From: Sinotaia quadrata | Lineage: Eukaryota; Mollusca; Gastropoda; Architaenioglossa; Viviparidae | DNA: 64,000 nucleotides | NCBI GenBank assembly: GCA_028829895.1 | Contig: CM054182.1 | Location: 88,413,546 to 88,477,545 of the forward strand | Direction of reading: 5' to 3' | Shown: piece after piece, positions 23,752-36,794 of the stretch | How the letters are laid out: each line of letters starts with the position of its first letter | Position numbering within the stretch: the stretch's first letter is position 1 | Notes under the pieces: generated by a model | Databases searched by the model: none | Told to the model about the DNA's origin: nothing | The model's input: only the letters and a program-made list of their open reading frames with translations | Program-made: the position numbers and the translations under genes

Positions 23752-23955
23752 AGTCATTTCATAACTCATTTAATGAACCAAACAACTCGTTATAACTCAT
23801 TTAATGAAATTAACTACTCAATTAATGAATCAAACAATTAACTCATTTTAACTCATTTCATGAAACTAACAAACAACTCATTATAACTAATTTAATGAAA
23901 CTAACTACTCAATTAATGAAACAAACAATTAAATCATTTTAACTCATTTAATGAA
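23752..23955. repeat. Degenerate AT-rich tandem repeat, about 45 bp unit (91 bp dimer)
   Basis: Recurring TAACTCATTTAATGAAA with ACTAACTACTCAATTAATGA. The CAAACAATTAA phrase returns after about 91 bp, suggesting a dimeric period. It is preceded at 23645-23750 by AATCAATC-type simple sequence. Confidence 0.75.
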
Positions 23956-24170
23956 AGAACGGTGAATGGGTATTTCAGATGACAGTGAATAAATCACTTA
24001 ATCAAAAATTAATCGCAAAATTACTTCAGTACTATCAGTGACTATTTCATTGTCAGTTAAAAGAAAACACTGAACAGTGCGTGAATGTATCGAATGCCTA
24101 ATCAATCCTTAAGAACATTCATGGAGACATTCAGTCAGTAATAACTTACTCACTTAATCAAAGAGCAAAA

Positions 24171-24264
24171 GCAGCTAATCAACTAATCAGGCTTTAGGCA
24201 GCTAATCAACTAATCAGGCTTTAGGCAGCTAATCAACCAATCAGGCTTTAGGCAGCTAATCAGT
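24171..24264. repeat. Minisatellite, 27 bp unit, 3.4 copies
   Basis: GCAGCTAATCAACTAATCAG plus GCTTTAG at exact 27 bp spacing from 24171, with one substitution in the third unit. Confidence 0.95.
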
Positions 24265-24407
24265 TTTCATACAAACTAATCAGCTTGAGACAAGCGTCAG
24301 TCGCTTAGTCAGTCAGTTATTAAATTAATGTGCATCGTGCAGGCGTGTTTGTGAGTGTGCGTGCATGAGGTGTTTTGTGGTAGTTAGGTTTGGTGACCAA
24401 AATTTGC

Positions 24408-24630
24408 TTATCACTTGTCGTGAGTGTACACGTCATTTTCATCACTTGTCGTGAGTGTACACGTCATTCTTATCACTTGTCGTGAGTGTACACGACATTC
24501 TCATCACTTGTCGTGAGTGTACACGTCATTCTTATCACTTGTCGTGAGTGTACACGTCATTCTTATCACTTGTCGTGAGTGTACACGTCATTCTTATCAC
24601 TTGTCGCGCGAGTGTACACGTCATTCTTAA
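24408..24630. repeat. Minisatellite, 31 bp unit, 7 copies
   Basis: TATCACTTGTCGTGAGTGTA followed by CACGTCATTCT at 31 bp spacing. The last unit has a small GCG-type insertion. The frame at 24548-24772 begins inside this array and is not supported as a gene. Confidence 0.95.
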
Positions 24631-25285
24631 TAGAGATGAACCCAACATCTTAGGATATGCAATCAAAGCAAGGTTTCAGACATCCTGCGGTTCCACCTTG
24701 TACGTGAACCATTTCCATCCGCCAATGGTACCAAAGAAACGCACACTAGGCATCATTAAAGAAAGTATTTAAATAATGCGTCATTAGTCTTCGTGGCCAA
24801 TTTAATGACCCTGACGTACTGCGCACGCAAGAGGTGAGAATTGCTGTAACTGGAGCGTACTTTCCTTGTTCCTTAGAAGTAAGTAGTCATAATTACTCGT
24901 GACTCTTGGATGTTAAGGAAGAGGAATTAATCTGGTTGATGCTGGGGCAGCGTCTTTCAGGAGTATTTAAGCAGCTCCTATGAGATGGGTAGGGTGCATT
25001 TTGGGACATTTTTCTTGTACTGTAGTCTGTTAGTACTAAACAGACAAGATACCTTGCGTCTCTTCTCTATGATGGAATGGGAAGTCGGAGGGAGAGGGGA
25101 AGGAAGAAGTATTTTATTTTATCCTTTGTGTTTCGTATTTGATTTTATTTGGATCGTGCATTTTGGGTGGTTTTCTCGTCGTGTTTGATTTGTGCATATT
25201 TCCTTTTGTTATTTACTTATTTCTGATCTTTGTATCTTTTTAACAGTTTATTCAGTCAGTCAGCCAGTCTGTCAGGCAAAAAAAT
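24631..25285. other. No gene recognised
   Basis: Mixed sequence between a minisatellite and a tetranucleotide array, with a G-rich patch near 25080-25110. No supported coding. Confidence 0.4.
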
Positions 25286-25303
25286 ATCTATCTATCTACC
25301 AAC

Positions 25304-25356
<53 letters not shown>

Positions 25357-25405
25357 CATCCATCCATCCATCCATCCATCCGTCCGTCCGTCCGTCCATT
25401 AATCC

Positions 25406-25460
<55 letters not shown>

Positions 25461-25501
25461 CGTCCGTCCGTCCGCCCGTCCATCCATTAATCCATTAATC
25501 C

Positions 25502-25573
<72 letters not shown>

Positions 25574-25587
25574 GTCTGTCTGTCTGT
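25286..25587. repeat. Compound tetranucleotide array (TCTA, TCCA, TCCG, TCTG)
   Basis: Three TCTA blocks separated by two similarly ordered TCCA/TCCG/CATTAA interruptions, so the array has a higher-order arrangement over a pure TCTA background. The YLSI-type frames are artefacts. Confidence 0.98.
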
Positions 25588-26519
25588 GTCCTAACGTTTC
25601 CCGTCATTCTATAAAGTGCAGCTATATCTTTAAACGTATTTATTTTGTGCTTTTAAAGTTTTAAAAATACGTTGTTCAATGTATAACCAAACAAAATAAA
25701 TCGCTCACTAATGCCCAAATACACGCACACTGCATCACAAACATTACAGTGTTTTCTTTCTCTGAAGGTTCTGTAATTCTCTCCCTTGCGTAATGTGTTT
25801 TTCTCACGTTTAAGCGCATCGATAAAAAAAAAGTTCATTGTATCGTCTTTGTAATTTTTTATAATGTATCGCAGAACAAAAATATTTGACTACAACATTG
25901 TATTCTTTAGAATCTCAATAATGTGAAATGTGTAATATCTGTTCCCTCCATTTTGATTTGGTTATTTTACTGTTTTTTTGGCGTCAATTGATGAAGTTAA
26001 TATTAAATTGTGGGGACATGTGTCCCGTAACTATCTATTTGAAAGTCTGTTATAGTATTTGATATAAAATATTTCTTTTATTTTTTTAGATTGAATGATT
26101 ATTACTTTAAAAAAAATCCTCTTGTCATATCTTATTGATTACTAATAGAAACCTTTCAACCAGTTTGCTATGTATGAATTGTTTGAGAGTAGAATTGACA
26201 CAATATATGTGACATTTGTGATTAATTTTCAACGTAAAGCTTTAACACAATGTAATGTGTGAGACTCGTTTCAGAGTAGAGTATGTGATAAACAGTCTGT
26301 GTCGTCCATGACTGATTTTGAATATAAAATAAACCTTTAAAAGCTGTAATAGTTTAAACATTGATTTCTAATCAAACCCATACAATGTTGGTTTTTGTGT
26401 TTCTTAGTATAGATTATTGCTCGCTAAAGAACTGACACTGTTTGCCTTACATTTAGCTTACACCAGCTTCTTTTGAAGATGACTGGGTGCTCAAAATTAA
26501 TGTCTGTCAATACTAAAAT
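25588..26519. other. No gene recognised
   Basis: AT-rich, with T-rich and A-rich runs and no supported signal. Confidence 0.45.
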
Positions 26520-27360
26520 AATACGATTATATTTGCCACACTGAAGTTGTCCGTAGTGCAGGAATACAACTTTCAGTGACACATGGAAATTTTCCGTGCT
26601 GTAACGTGATTATCAGTACTAAAGGAATACAATTTTCAGTTCCACATTGAAATTCTCAGTACTGTAGCGATATTATCAGTACTAGCAGGACAATTTAAAT
26701 CTGCATTGAGTTGATTAATGAAGGTAATATACCGTTGTCAGTGCAATGCTACATAGTGCCTGCTAAGAGGTTATCCTTATTAGAAAGAGATTATTTAGTG
26801 CTATAAAATAAATTATAGTTTTATTAATGCTGACAGGAGAGTTCCAGTGCTGCAATAACATTACTAGTATCGCAGAGAGGCTGTAAAAGTCCTGCAAAGA
26901 CATTATCACTGATTCAAAATTACAAGTCAGAGCTGCAAAGAGATTGTCAGTGCTGCCAAGAAAATGTCAGAGCTGCAATACAGCAGTGAAATGAATAGTG
27001 CTGTTGTACACGTATTAGTGTCACAGAAAGTAGGTCACTGCTGCAATAGACGGTTCACTGTGGTAGTGTGGATGTCAGGGATGCAGTCACACAATCACAC
27101 TCTGCATTGCAACAGTAAGGATTTGCACCAAACAGCTTCGTTGCTGCGTGGAAACGGTCACTTGCAATAAGTACATCAGTAACTCTGCTGCAAACAAGAA
27201 CGTCAGGAAATGACTTAAGAGCCTCCGCGATGCAGGAAATGGATTCGATTCATAAGTATTGTTGTCGATTAGTACTGAAATAATGGTGATGTGATGCTAT
27301 TAAAATTGCATCTGCATCAGTAAGATGCTACGGCAGTAATCATGCCAGTGCTACAGTGTA
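26520..27360. repeat. Very degenerate tandem repeat, about 30 bp
   Basis: Phrases such as TTATCAGTACT, GTCAGTGCTGC(A/C)A and GTCAGAGCTGCAA return irregularly every 25-40 bp on one strand. No homogeneous core survives, so this is either an ancient array or biased low-complexity sequence. Confidence 0.5.
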
Positions 27361-27525
27361 GTTGGCATTAAGAAGTTCCACTCTGCCAGTAGTGTGTCAG
27401 TGCCATAGAGATCGAGTCCACTGTCCACTGAAATACTCGCGACTGCATTGGAATGCGAGTGTCAACACAGCGGTAAACTTTGAGGAAGGTAAACGCCACA
27501 CGATCAGGGCTGTATTAATGACCAA

Positions 27526-27603
27526 GGGTGGCTGTATCCAAGGCATGGGTGGCCGTATCTAAGGTCATAGGTGGCTGTATCAAAGGTCATGGGTGGCTAT
27601 ATG
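27526..27603. repeat. Minisatellite, 22 bp unit, 3.5 copies
   Basis: GGGTGGCTGTATCAAAGGTC plus AT, beginning at 27526, 27547, 27569 and 27591. Confidence 0.9.
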
Positions 27604-28587
27604 AGTGGCTGTTTGTTGCTAGAGAAAGGTGTCTTTTCCCACAGCACTGAAATACGTTTTCAGCTCGACAAAATACACGTGAACAAGTCGTTCACGGAAC
27701 TGATTCTACAGCGACCACTCAGAAACAAAACATACAAGAAACAACAACCCCATCCACCCTCTCCCAAATGGGGCAAGGGAGAACGAATAGAGATAATAAT
27801 AATTTTAAGTCAAATTAAAAATAAAATAAATTTTCAAAGCAATTCCCTTTCGAGTCACAACTGTCTCACCTGTAAGGTGCGCTTTCATCCGTGTAAGAGA
27901 CAAGAACCTGGTTTCCCGCGCCCAATAGTACGTTTGGAATGAAAGGAGTGGAGACGGTTACGTGGAGGAATAACGCCATTATACAGCAGAGAATTTGACC
28001 GTATCGTTATCCCCTAGAGACTATATAAGATGTGCCGTGATAATAGTGATGATGGCAATGATGAATATAATGAAGATGACGACATTATTCACATTTCACA
28101 AAATATTATGTGAAGAAAAGCAACAAGCATAACAATTTAAAATGGAGAGATAAAGATAAGAGTAAAAATAATTGTAGTTTAAAAACAAAACTAAAAACAA
28201 AAACAAAACACAAAAAAACAAAAAAAATACAGAAAAGAACTCTTAACTAATTAGATTATACCAAACTCCAGCTTGCTCACATTTCCTGTCGCGACACAGT
28301 GACTGACAATGCATTAGTCAAATGGATCCACTGTTTCACAAGCATTCTCGGATCTCTTTCAGGGTCCAGTCGACCGAATCACTTCCCCCATTAAAACAAT
28401 TTGATTGCTTTCTGCTTGTCTTACCAAGACACAGACACATTTAGTTATCGCCGTTTGTTATCATAATCGTCACCATCATCACCATTGTCGTTGTCATCAT
28501 CGTCATTATTGTTGACATTTTAATCTTCTTCCACTTCTTCTTTTATTATTGTTATTTTCACGACTTCTGCTGACTGTCGGTTGCGAA
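27604..28587. other. No gene recognised
   Basis: Contains a 123-codon frame (27571-27942) of unremarkable composition, GAT/GAA-rich simple sequence at 28040-28090, A-rich 28180-28240 and TCATCATC-type sequence at 28470-28520. The last part (about 28555-28587) belongs to the 3' untranslated end of the LINE fragment that follows. Confidence 0.45.
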
Positions 28588-28690
28588 CTAAAATCTCGGA
28601 ATTTTACCCCAAGATTCTGAGAGATCCAAGGTTTTACGGATGATGTGGGTACTTCCGAGGAACGCTGCTTTTAGAATCCCTAATAACGGA
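28588..28690 (-). mobile_element. LINE (REL-endonuclease, R2-like) 3' end fragment, copy A
   Basis: On the minus strand a 31-codon frame ends at a TAG (28588-28590) and contains LGILKAAFLGSTHIIRKTLD followed by LSESWG. This closely resembles the extreme C-terminus of metazoan LINE polyproteins of the R2-like group (pattern KAAxLGTAxILRKxLxL), which I know from such ORFs. The following DNA (ATTCCGAGATTTTAG, then CAGAAGTCGTGAAAATAAC) also matches the start of the 3' untranslated region of copies B and D. The rest of the element is absent here: a classic 5'-truncated insertion. The 84-codon frame at 28634-28888 is a different reading frame over the same region and is not supported. Confidence 0.7.
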
Positions 28691-29078
28691 CACCACAAAT
28701 TTTCTCCAACATTTAAAACGTACTTTGTCCAATGCTCTGTCCGTTACAATGCGTACGCCGTTAGGATCGATTCGAACCTCGCCACATGGTAAGGAATTTG
28801 CAGGGTCATATATACAAGAACTGGGACACACAGCTTGGACCGTCTGCTGGACTGAAAAGTCCCGAGGAATATCAAAGGCTAATTGCACTACTTACTTTAG
28901 ACTCTATTTATTATTATTTGTTTAATTTTGAATCGTTGCATGTGTGAACTAATTCAATTCTACCTTTGAAATGCTACAATGTGCACTTGACGATCATAAC
29001 TACACATGATGTGCACATAGCTAAACATGATGTACTTAGTAGTGTAGTAGCTATGATCGCCACATATGGCAAGGATTC
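28691..29078. other. No gene recognised
   Basis: Includes a CpG-bearing part at 28720-28870 with no family match I recognise and a degenerate lead-in to the next array (ATGATGTGCACATAGC). Confidence 0.4.
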
Positions 29079-29250
29079 GCCAAGTATACATCATGTAATA
29101 GCAATGAACCGTCAAGTACACATCATGTAATAGCAATAAACCGTCAAGTACACATCATGTAATAGCAATGAACCGTCAAGTACACATCATGTAATAGCAA
29201 TAAACCGTCAAGTACACATCATGTAATAGCAATGAACCGTCAAGTACACA
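29079..29250. repeat. Minisatellite, 32 bp unit, 5.4 copies, alternating variants
   Basis: GTCAAGTACACATCATGTAA followed by TAGCAAT(G/A)AACC at 32 bp spacing (29079, 29111, 29143, 29175, 29207, 29239). The G/A variant alternates strictly along the array, so the functional period is a 64 bp dimer. Confidence 0.95.
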
Positions 29251-30559
29251 TTATGAAGTTATGAGCCTCACGCACACCAAGTGTATTGAGGTCTAAATGA
29301 CGTAAGCAAAGAATGTATACCCTTTCCTTTCGTAACTGAAAGGAAGAAGAAACATATCTTTTTCCTGATATTTGAAGAAAACATGAAAATATAGTAGCGT
29401 TGTTTTTCCTCGATAGTTTTAATGTTTATATGCACTCCATCTTTTCAATTAAAAAGACAAATATCTCAGAGAAGACTATGGAGAAAATCTTTCTTCTTCA
29501 TCGTCATTAGCACCATCATTTGCACATTCGCAGCAATTCCTTTCTTTGTTTTTAAATGTTGTCCTGACCATGATGAATGCCATTAAAAACATAATCACTA
29601 TAAGCACAAACCCACCTTTATGGAGCAACATTGGTACAATACACAATTTATTAGAATAATCTGTTTTTTGTGCTCAGTGATTTTGTTTAGCATTTCTTGT
29701 GAACGCGCTGGCTGAGGAAATTAGCGTCACTGCAAAGACAACCAGTCGGAGCGTTGGGAATGGCGGAAGTAGAGCATTTCTCTCATCCATGCGAACGAGT
29801 CATACAATGGCTGTCTCATGCGCCTGTAAACTTTATGTGCTAGTAGGTTTGGGGAGGGATTTTCGAGTGACTGATTTACGTGAATGGCTTTAATATAGGG
29901 CTGAGTTGGCAGTAGGACTCTTTCCCCGCCTTGCGCGATAATTAGATAGTCTGCATCCTGCTGATTAAAACACGATGTGACGGCTCGTAACAGACCGACC
30001 ACAGTTGCACATCATTCTTTTCAAGAAATACTTTGCCGTTTCATTTAATCTATTAAAGGCCTGTGCTAAATGCTCTAACAGTGGTTAGTAGTGTATATTC
30101 TGTGGCTTTGTTTCTTTTCTCCATTAGTTTCTCTCCCCTTTCGTTTCCTAACTGTTTATTTTGTTAGCTCCCTTGCTTCCCACCCATTTCTCTCTTCTAA
30201 AATACATTGTTTTTCCTTCTCATATTCATAATGCTTTCTATCTATTAATACCAAAACAGGTACTTTTTAAAAACTAATTAAAAAAACTATTATCTACATT
30301 TTAAAAAAAAGCTTATTGTATTAATAGCATGCAACTAAAAATAATGTTATACGTTATTATTGACAATGTGAAGAAGATTTTGGAATGCTCTACTACTAAA
30401 ATAATTTTATAATTAAATAAATTATCAAATGGAATTACCTAGAAAGAGTCATTCGTTAATCAATCGTTATCATATGGTTTTTAATCACTGTACAACAATA
30501 GCTCTTAATGTTTATGCAACTTTAGCTATGAGCGCTTATAGTGTTCGTGACAAGGATTA
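29251..30559. other. No gene recognised; one complex island
   Basis: Mostly AT-rich. 29690-30010 is less biased, with overlapping open frames on both strands (64 and 91 codons) but no motif or splice boundary I trust. It would be a reasonable place to look for a conserved non-coding element. Confidence 0.4.
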
Positions 30560-31010
30560 AGCAAACGTTAGAGCTGTTTAGTCTGGAGAATTGACAGCTC
30601 TAACCAAGATCTATTTCTGTTTAGGTTAAAATATAATGGTTTAAGGAAACGTTAGAGCTGTTTAACCTGAAGAATTGATAGCTTTAATCACGAACTGTTT
30701 AACCTGAAGAATTGATAGCTTTAATCACGAACTGTTTAACCTGAAGAATTGATAGCTTTAATCACGAACTGTTTAACCTGAAGAATTGATAGCTTTAATC
30801 ACGATCTGTTTAACCTGAAGAATTGATAGCTTTAATCACGAACTGTTTAACCTGAAGAATTGATAGCTTTAATCAAGAACTGTTTAACCTGAAGAATTGA
30901 TAGCTTTAATCACGATCTGTTTAACCTGAAGAATTGATAGCTTTAATCACGAACTGTTTAACCTGAAGAATTGATAGCTTTAATCACGATCTGTTTATGC
31001 TTCATTAAAC
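30560..31010. repeat. Minisatellite, 37 bp unit, about 9 core copies
   Basis: CTGTTTAACCTGAAGAATTG followed by ATAGCTTTAATCACGAA at exact 37 bp spacing from about 30658 to 30998. GAACTG and GATCTG variants are interspersed. The left part (30560-30655) and the sequence to about 31170 contain diverged relatives separated by longer spacers, apparently the ancestral, unhomogenised form. Confidence 0.95.
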
Positions 31011-31806
<796 letters not shown>

Positions 31807-32224
31807 ATGTTTTATTGTTCGAGTCCAGAATACAAGTGTTAAAACGTTTATTTCTGTCATGTAAAAAAAAACATTTCGTTGTTCGTCTGTTTACTTGTTT
31901 ACATAAAAAGTATTTCCACATTTTTTACGTAATATCATGAATGACAAACCTGTCTATATGGATCTGCATAATTTTGCAATAACAATCTTTCATCTTTTAC
32001 TTCATTTGGTTTTCATCCTAAAGCTGTATTGTCCTCCTATTTCTGACTATATATCAAAGTTTGAATCTCACATAGCAGTGTTTAATCTAAATCCTAATGT
32101 TAACAAAATTACATTTAAATACAATTTCCCCCCCCCCCCCCTTTGTCAGACAAAATAATTATATTTCAAAAAGATTAAGATGCAAAAGCCTAAAGATGAA
32201 AAGCAACAGCAAAATATCAGTTTA
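31807..32224. other. No gene recognised; C-run near 32130
   Basis: AT-rich sequence with a run of about 12 C at 32129-32141. No supported coding. Confidence 0.45.
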
Positions 32225-32530
32225 AACATGAACTAGTTTTATACCATTCATAAGCTTCTAATTTGAAAATGCATAATAACAAAAATAAATCAAAATTATC
32301 AGCATGCAATAGTAATTTAAAATGACCATTCTGCTTCTAAATTGTAAATACATAATAGCAAAAAATAAATAAATTAAAATTAACAGCATAGAATAGTTTT
32401 ATAATAGCATTTCTGCTTCTAATTTGTAAATGCATAAAACCAAAATTAAATTAAAAATAATATCAGTATGCACCAAAGTTTTATAATGTCCTTACTCCTT
32501 CTGATTTGGAAATGCATAATGACAAATTTA
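32225..32530. repeat. Degenerate tandem repeat, about 84 bp unit, 3-4 copies
   Basis: Recurring CTTCTAATTTGTAAATGCAT, then AATAACAAAAATAAATTAAA, then CAGCATGCAATAGTTTTATA. Diverged. Confidence 0.8.
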
Positions 32531-33449
32531 TTCTTTTCTGGTTCCCTACACACAGGTCTGACAGCATGCTAGCTAAGTCGGATACAGTGATAGAATATTA
32601 AGAGCCAGATCAATACAGCAACTTCTCCGGTTTATCGGCCCCTGTTCCATACAATTTCGGTATCGTGCCCTTGTCCTTGTCCACTTAATGAGAGTCGGCA
32701 CAGACAATAATCCGCTGCACTGCTCATCCATTTGAGCAGAAATAGTCGATCAGCAGGGACAGATAATCACCGTGACTCGCAGTTGCTTCCCTTTATAGAA
32801 TATGCACGTAGCGAGAGTATTGAGTTATCCTCATCACCCTAAGGATGAGTTAGTTTTCCATGTTGCTTGTATATGGCAAGACGATTTAATAATTTACGAA
32901 ACTGTTGCATGAAATTAATAACTTTAGAAAAGAACAGATTTAGATTTTCTAAGTTGAAAATGTGGCTGTGCTCTATAACTGTCGGTCCAAGCAACCAAGT
33001 TCTCCCACGTTCTTGAAATTCTGTCCTTTATATGGCCCGTTATGTCGGCACTCGTGATTGGCAGGATTTTAACTGTAAATTATCGTAAAAAAATATTTAA
33101 ATTATATTACCACGAAACACCCACAATTTCTGCTTGTTTTGTTTATTCTTTCAGTTATTAATGCTGTCTTTTTAATATGTGGGGAATGGCCCATTATTTC
33201 CTTTTTCACATCTCTAATATTCACAGATACACGCTTACATACACACATACACATAACACATCATATACACAACCACACACCCATTAATTCCTATATTCTG
33301 TTCGTCTCTCTCACTCTCTAATACAAACAAGACCAATAAATATATATGTAGATATTGTTTTATTCACTTTTATTCTAGGTATATTTTTTAAAAAATATTT
33401 TCAATCTTCACACTTTTATTTCCATGAGAAATATTTTGAGACAGCTTCT
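32531..33449. other. No gene recognised; complex island at 32540-32850
   Basis: 32540-32850 is compositionally balanced and non-repetitive (for example CTCCGGTTTATCGGCC and a CTGCTCATCCATTTGAGCAG partial palindrome). No open exon is visible on either strand. The rest is AT-rich with a CA-rich patch near 33230-33280. Confidence 0.4.
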
Positions 33450-33588
33450 CTCTTATTATTATTCATCCTTTTTCACGACTTCTGTTGACTTCCGGTTATG
33501 AATCAAGGTCTCGGAATCTTACAAAGATTCTGGGAGGTCCAAGGTTTATTTGTATTATTCATTCTTTTTCCACGACGTCTGTTGACTA
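33450..33588 (-). mobile_element. LINE 3' end fragment, copy B, with partial duplication
   Basis: Minus strand: TTGGACCTCCCAGAATCTT encodes LDLPES, the same C-terminal tail as copy A, followed by TAAGATTCCGAGACCTTGAT, CAACAGAAGTCGTGAAAAAG and an ATAATAATAA tail. This defines the start of the element's 3' untranslated region. A second, slightly diverged copy of the CACGA(C/A)(G/T)TCTGTTGACT segment lies at 33570-33588, so the tail is partly duplicated. The fragment points left, while the adjoining fragment at 33589 points right. Confidence 0.65.
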
Positions 33589-33970
33589 GGATTGAAAGGA
33601 GAAACAAAAACACTCGTAACAGCTGCACAAGATCAAAGCAAGAAATCGCACAAAACAAAAATCATAAAAAATATCAAATGATCCTAAAAGCAGACTCTGC
33701 AAAACAATGAATGAAACAACAGAACACACACCGTCCGGATGTCAGTTTCTGGTTGGAACAGAATACACCAAAAGACACAACGAAGTAGCAAAAATTATTC
33801 ATAGAAACCATATAGGAGAACTATGGAATAAAAAAAAAACAAGACAGAAAGAGCATGAGTGTACCAACCAGAAACAAAAGTAAAAATTCTATGGGAATTC
33901 GAGATAATACAAATTGTCCTAGATACCAAGCGACGACAGAAATCTCTCTTACTCACCGATGCACTCACCA
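33589..33970 (+). mobile_element. LINE C-terminal fragment (zinc knuckle and endonuclease region), copy C
   Basis: Plus-strand pieces in two or three frames match the segment after the reverse transcriptase in R2-like LINE polyproteins. GLKGETKTLVTAAQDQ lies at about 33589-33636. SRLCKTMNETTEHTPSGC is the zinc knuckle, with H and the last two cysteines kept and the first Cys changed to Ser; EYTKRHNEVAKIIH follows. VKILWEFEI and LDTKRRQKSLLLTDA come after a frameshift. In relatives the last part reads KxLWDFxIQTDxxxxxxRPDIVxxDxxxxxxxLIDxA. The RPD portion of that catalytic region is missing here, so the endonuclease is broken by deletion as well as frameshifts and stops. Family placement is from memory of the pattern, not from a search. 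Confidence 0.75.
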
Positions 33971-34060
33971 CATTATCTCCTGTTCCCCCTCTTCGCCCCA
34001 ACCGCCCGCTCTTTTTCCCTCTGACTTTCGTTCTTTTCCTACTCACTTCCTCACGCACGC
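33971..34060. other. Pyrimidine-rich sequence, no gene
   Basis: C/T-rich (CTCCTGTTCCCCCTCTTCGC) linker between the LINE fragment and a 12 bp tandem repeat. Confidence 0.5.
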
Positions 34061-34112
34061 ACAGTTGTACGCACAGGTGTACGCACAGTTGTACACACAG
34101 GTGTACGCACAG
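34061..34112. repeat. Short tandem repeat, 12 bp unit, about 4 copies
   Basis: GTTGTACGCACA and GGTGTACGCACA alternate, so the true period is a 24 bp dimer. The plus-strand frame reads LYAQVYAQ repeats. Confidence 0.9.
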
Positions 34113-34953
34113 TCTTGCGTACGCATGACTTTTCATTCTTCAGCACAACTTTTCATGAAGTATTCAATTTTTTTTTTTTATAAGAACCCAGTGAGCTTAA
34201 ATTTCGTAGAGATTATTTGTCTCTCGGAGTTATGTCCTCCTGATTGATCTACTTTTACTACCGTAATGGCTGTTCATATTGCGTCAGTGAAAAGCAACGA
34301 CCTCGATAAATGACATGTTGATTGCTAAAGTTTTCTCCCATGTTCTTTCAACCTGGGACTTTTATTAAAACATGGTTTGGGATTTTTTTTTTTTTGGGGG
34401 GGGTCGATACGAGTGAAAATGAGGAGAATGAAACGGGGCATCGAAATGTTGAAATATTATTCGGTTGCTGGGTAAATTTATTGACTTTAAACTACTCCAT
34501 GCATCATTAGACTGGATCTGTCTTTCCTCAGAACCACGGGGCGCAGTACGATCCTTCACGATAACGTCAGAAATGTAATGTCATTCGTGAAGTGTGATAG
34601 GCACACGTCCGTAAGTTTACTAAATTGCACGGAATAGATGAAAAATAAACAGCATAGGACATTTCATTTACTTATTTTCAGTTCATATAATTCCATAAAA
34701 TCTGTTTTTAGTGCAGTTCACCTGTACGTCAAACAATAAATTTATTTCATATTTGTGCAGTGATAAGTGCTAAAGTAACAAGTTTGATTATTTTAAAACA
34801 AAAGTATCATCATCAACCATTCCCTTAAGAAAAATATCTACACTAGACCCTACTACTGAGCTCGTCCTTGTGCTTTGAGAAATTCAGGAAAAATGTCAAG
34901 TTACTTTTGTCGTTAAGTTTTCATTCCTATTTTAAGCAATAAGTATACGATAA
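34113..34953. other. No gene recognised; T13G8 homopolymer junction
   Basis: AT-rich sequence. At 34383-34403 a run of about 13 T is followed directly by about 8 G, a slippage-prone junction. Small frames around it have no motif. Confidence 0.45.
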
Positions 34954-35520
<567 letters not shown>

Positions 35521-35562
35521 GATAATTGCATACTTTAGAAAATAAAAACATCAAATATTTAA

Positions 35563-35641
35563 ACAATATGAAAATACGAATATATTACAATTTAACACTA
35601 TACAATATGAAAATACGAATATATTACAATTTAACACTATA
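35563..35641. repeat. Two-copy tandem duplication, 39 bp unit, identical
   Basis: ACAATATGAAAATACGAATA followed by TATTACAATTTAACACTAT occurs at 35563 and 35602 without differences, so the duplication is recent. Confidence 0.95.
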
Positions 35642-36794
35642 CATAGATGAAATAAGCATGAGTGTATATCAGATAATTCCTGTAAATATTAAACGATCTT
35701 TTATTAATACATATTTATAGTCACAATTCCCTTTCAGTAATGTAACAGTGTGCACTGCTATAAATGAGTGTCTTAACAATCCAGACAAAATCGTATTTAT
35801 ATTTATGTAAAGACGGAAGTTTTACAAACGATACATCAAACACAGTTGTGTCATTTCCTTTCCTCCCCCCCCCATCCCCAGCTTTTAGATGTATTCTAGA
35901 GCTAATATTTCTCAGTTATGATAAATTGTTTAATTACAATCGATCAGATTTTACATCTGTCTGTGGACTGTAATTCGGTGACAAAATAGAAACATTGCAC
36001 CTTCAAAAAAAATAATTATAAGATAAAAAAAATATATAAAGATAGTTCTATTTCCGATGAGAAAACGAAACAATTCTTAATTTCATGAAAATGTGTGTGC
36101 GTGCTTGCGTGTGGTTGTGTGGGTACGTGTGCGTGCGCGAGTGCCTCTAAGCGCTTGTGATGTGATATGCTTGTCAAATAGAGAAGGCAATCTCACTTAG
36201 AGTTTAAATATTTGGACAAAGCTACTGCTTCCCTTACCACCCGTCTCTATTTCGTCCATTAACTTTCGGGTGGTGATTTCCGACACTTTATATTGTTGAT
36301 CATTCAACGGTAAATAGATTTAAAATCTTAAAATACATCTCATTACTCTGCAAATTTATTTTATTAATTTATTTTATTTTACAGACCCTTACTTTACAAC
36401 CTTTCAACAAAATTCCGGGTTCTAAATTATTAGTCTTAACTACGTCAGAAATCTGTATGTGAGTAAAAGCTGCTAGGTACAAATTTAGAATAACAATCAA
36501 ATCTTTGCGTTCCCATTTATCTATTAACAAGCCCACAAAAGCAGTGCAATTTTTACTTAATTGAAATGCATTTAACTCAGTTCAGCACCAAGCATTGTTA
36601 AAGCCGACACAATAGATATTCACAACTAAGTCATTCATCAAGTTCAATCAGGAGAAAAGACTTTTCATGTTATTCCACTAGGCCGCATTTCTAAACAACC
36701 CAATTATAGGAGAGTTTGTTTTGGTCAAGGTCGTTCAGAGGTCCCATGGTTACCCAGGGTGTTGCAGTTCAGAGTAGTATCATTTTCTCTATCC
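35642..36794. other. No gene recognised
   Basis: AT-rich. 36660-36780 is less biased and carries GGTCAAGGTCG, an extended nuclear-receptor half-site, close to GGTCCCATGGTTACC. These are motif observations only. Confidence 0.4.

Noticed and set aside
28634..28888. 84-codon minus-strand frame as a gene
   Set aside because: Overlaps the LINE 3' fragment in a different frame; I recognise no domain in the remainder.
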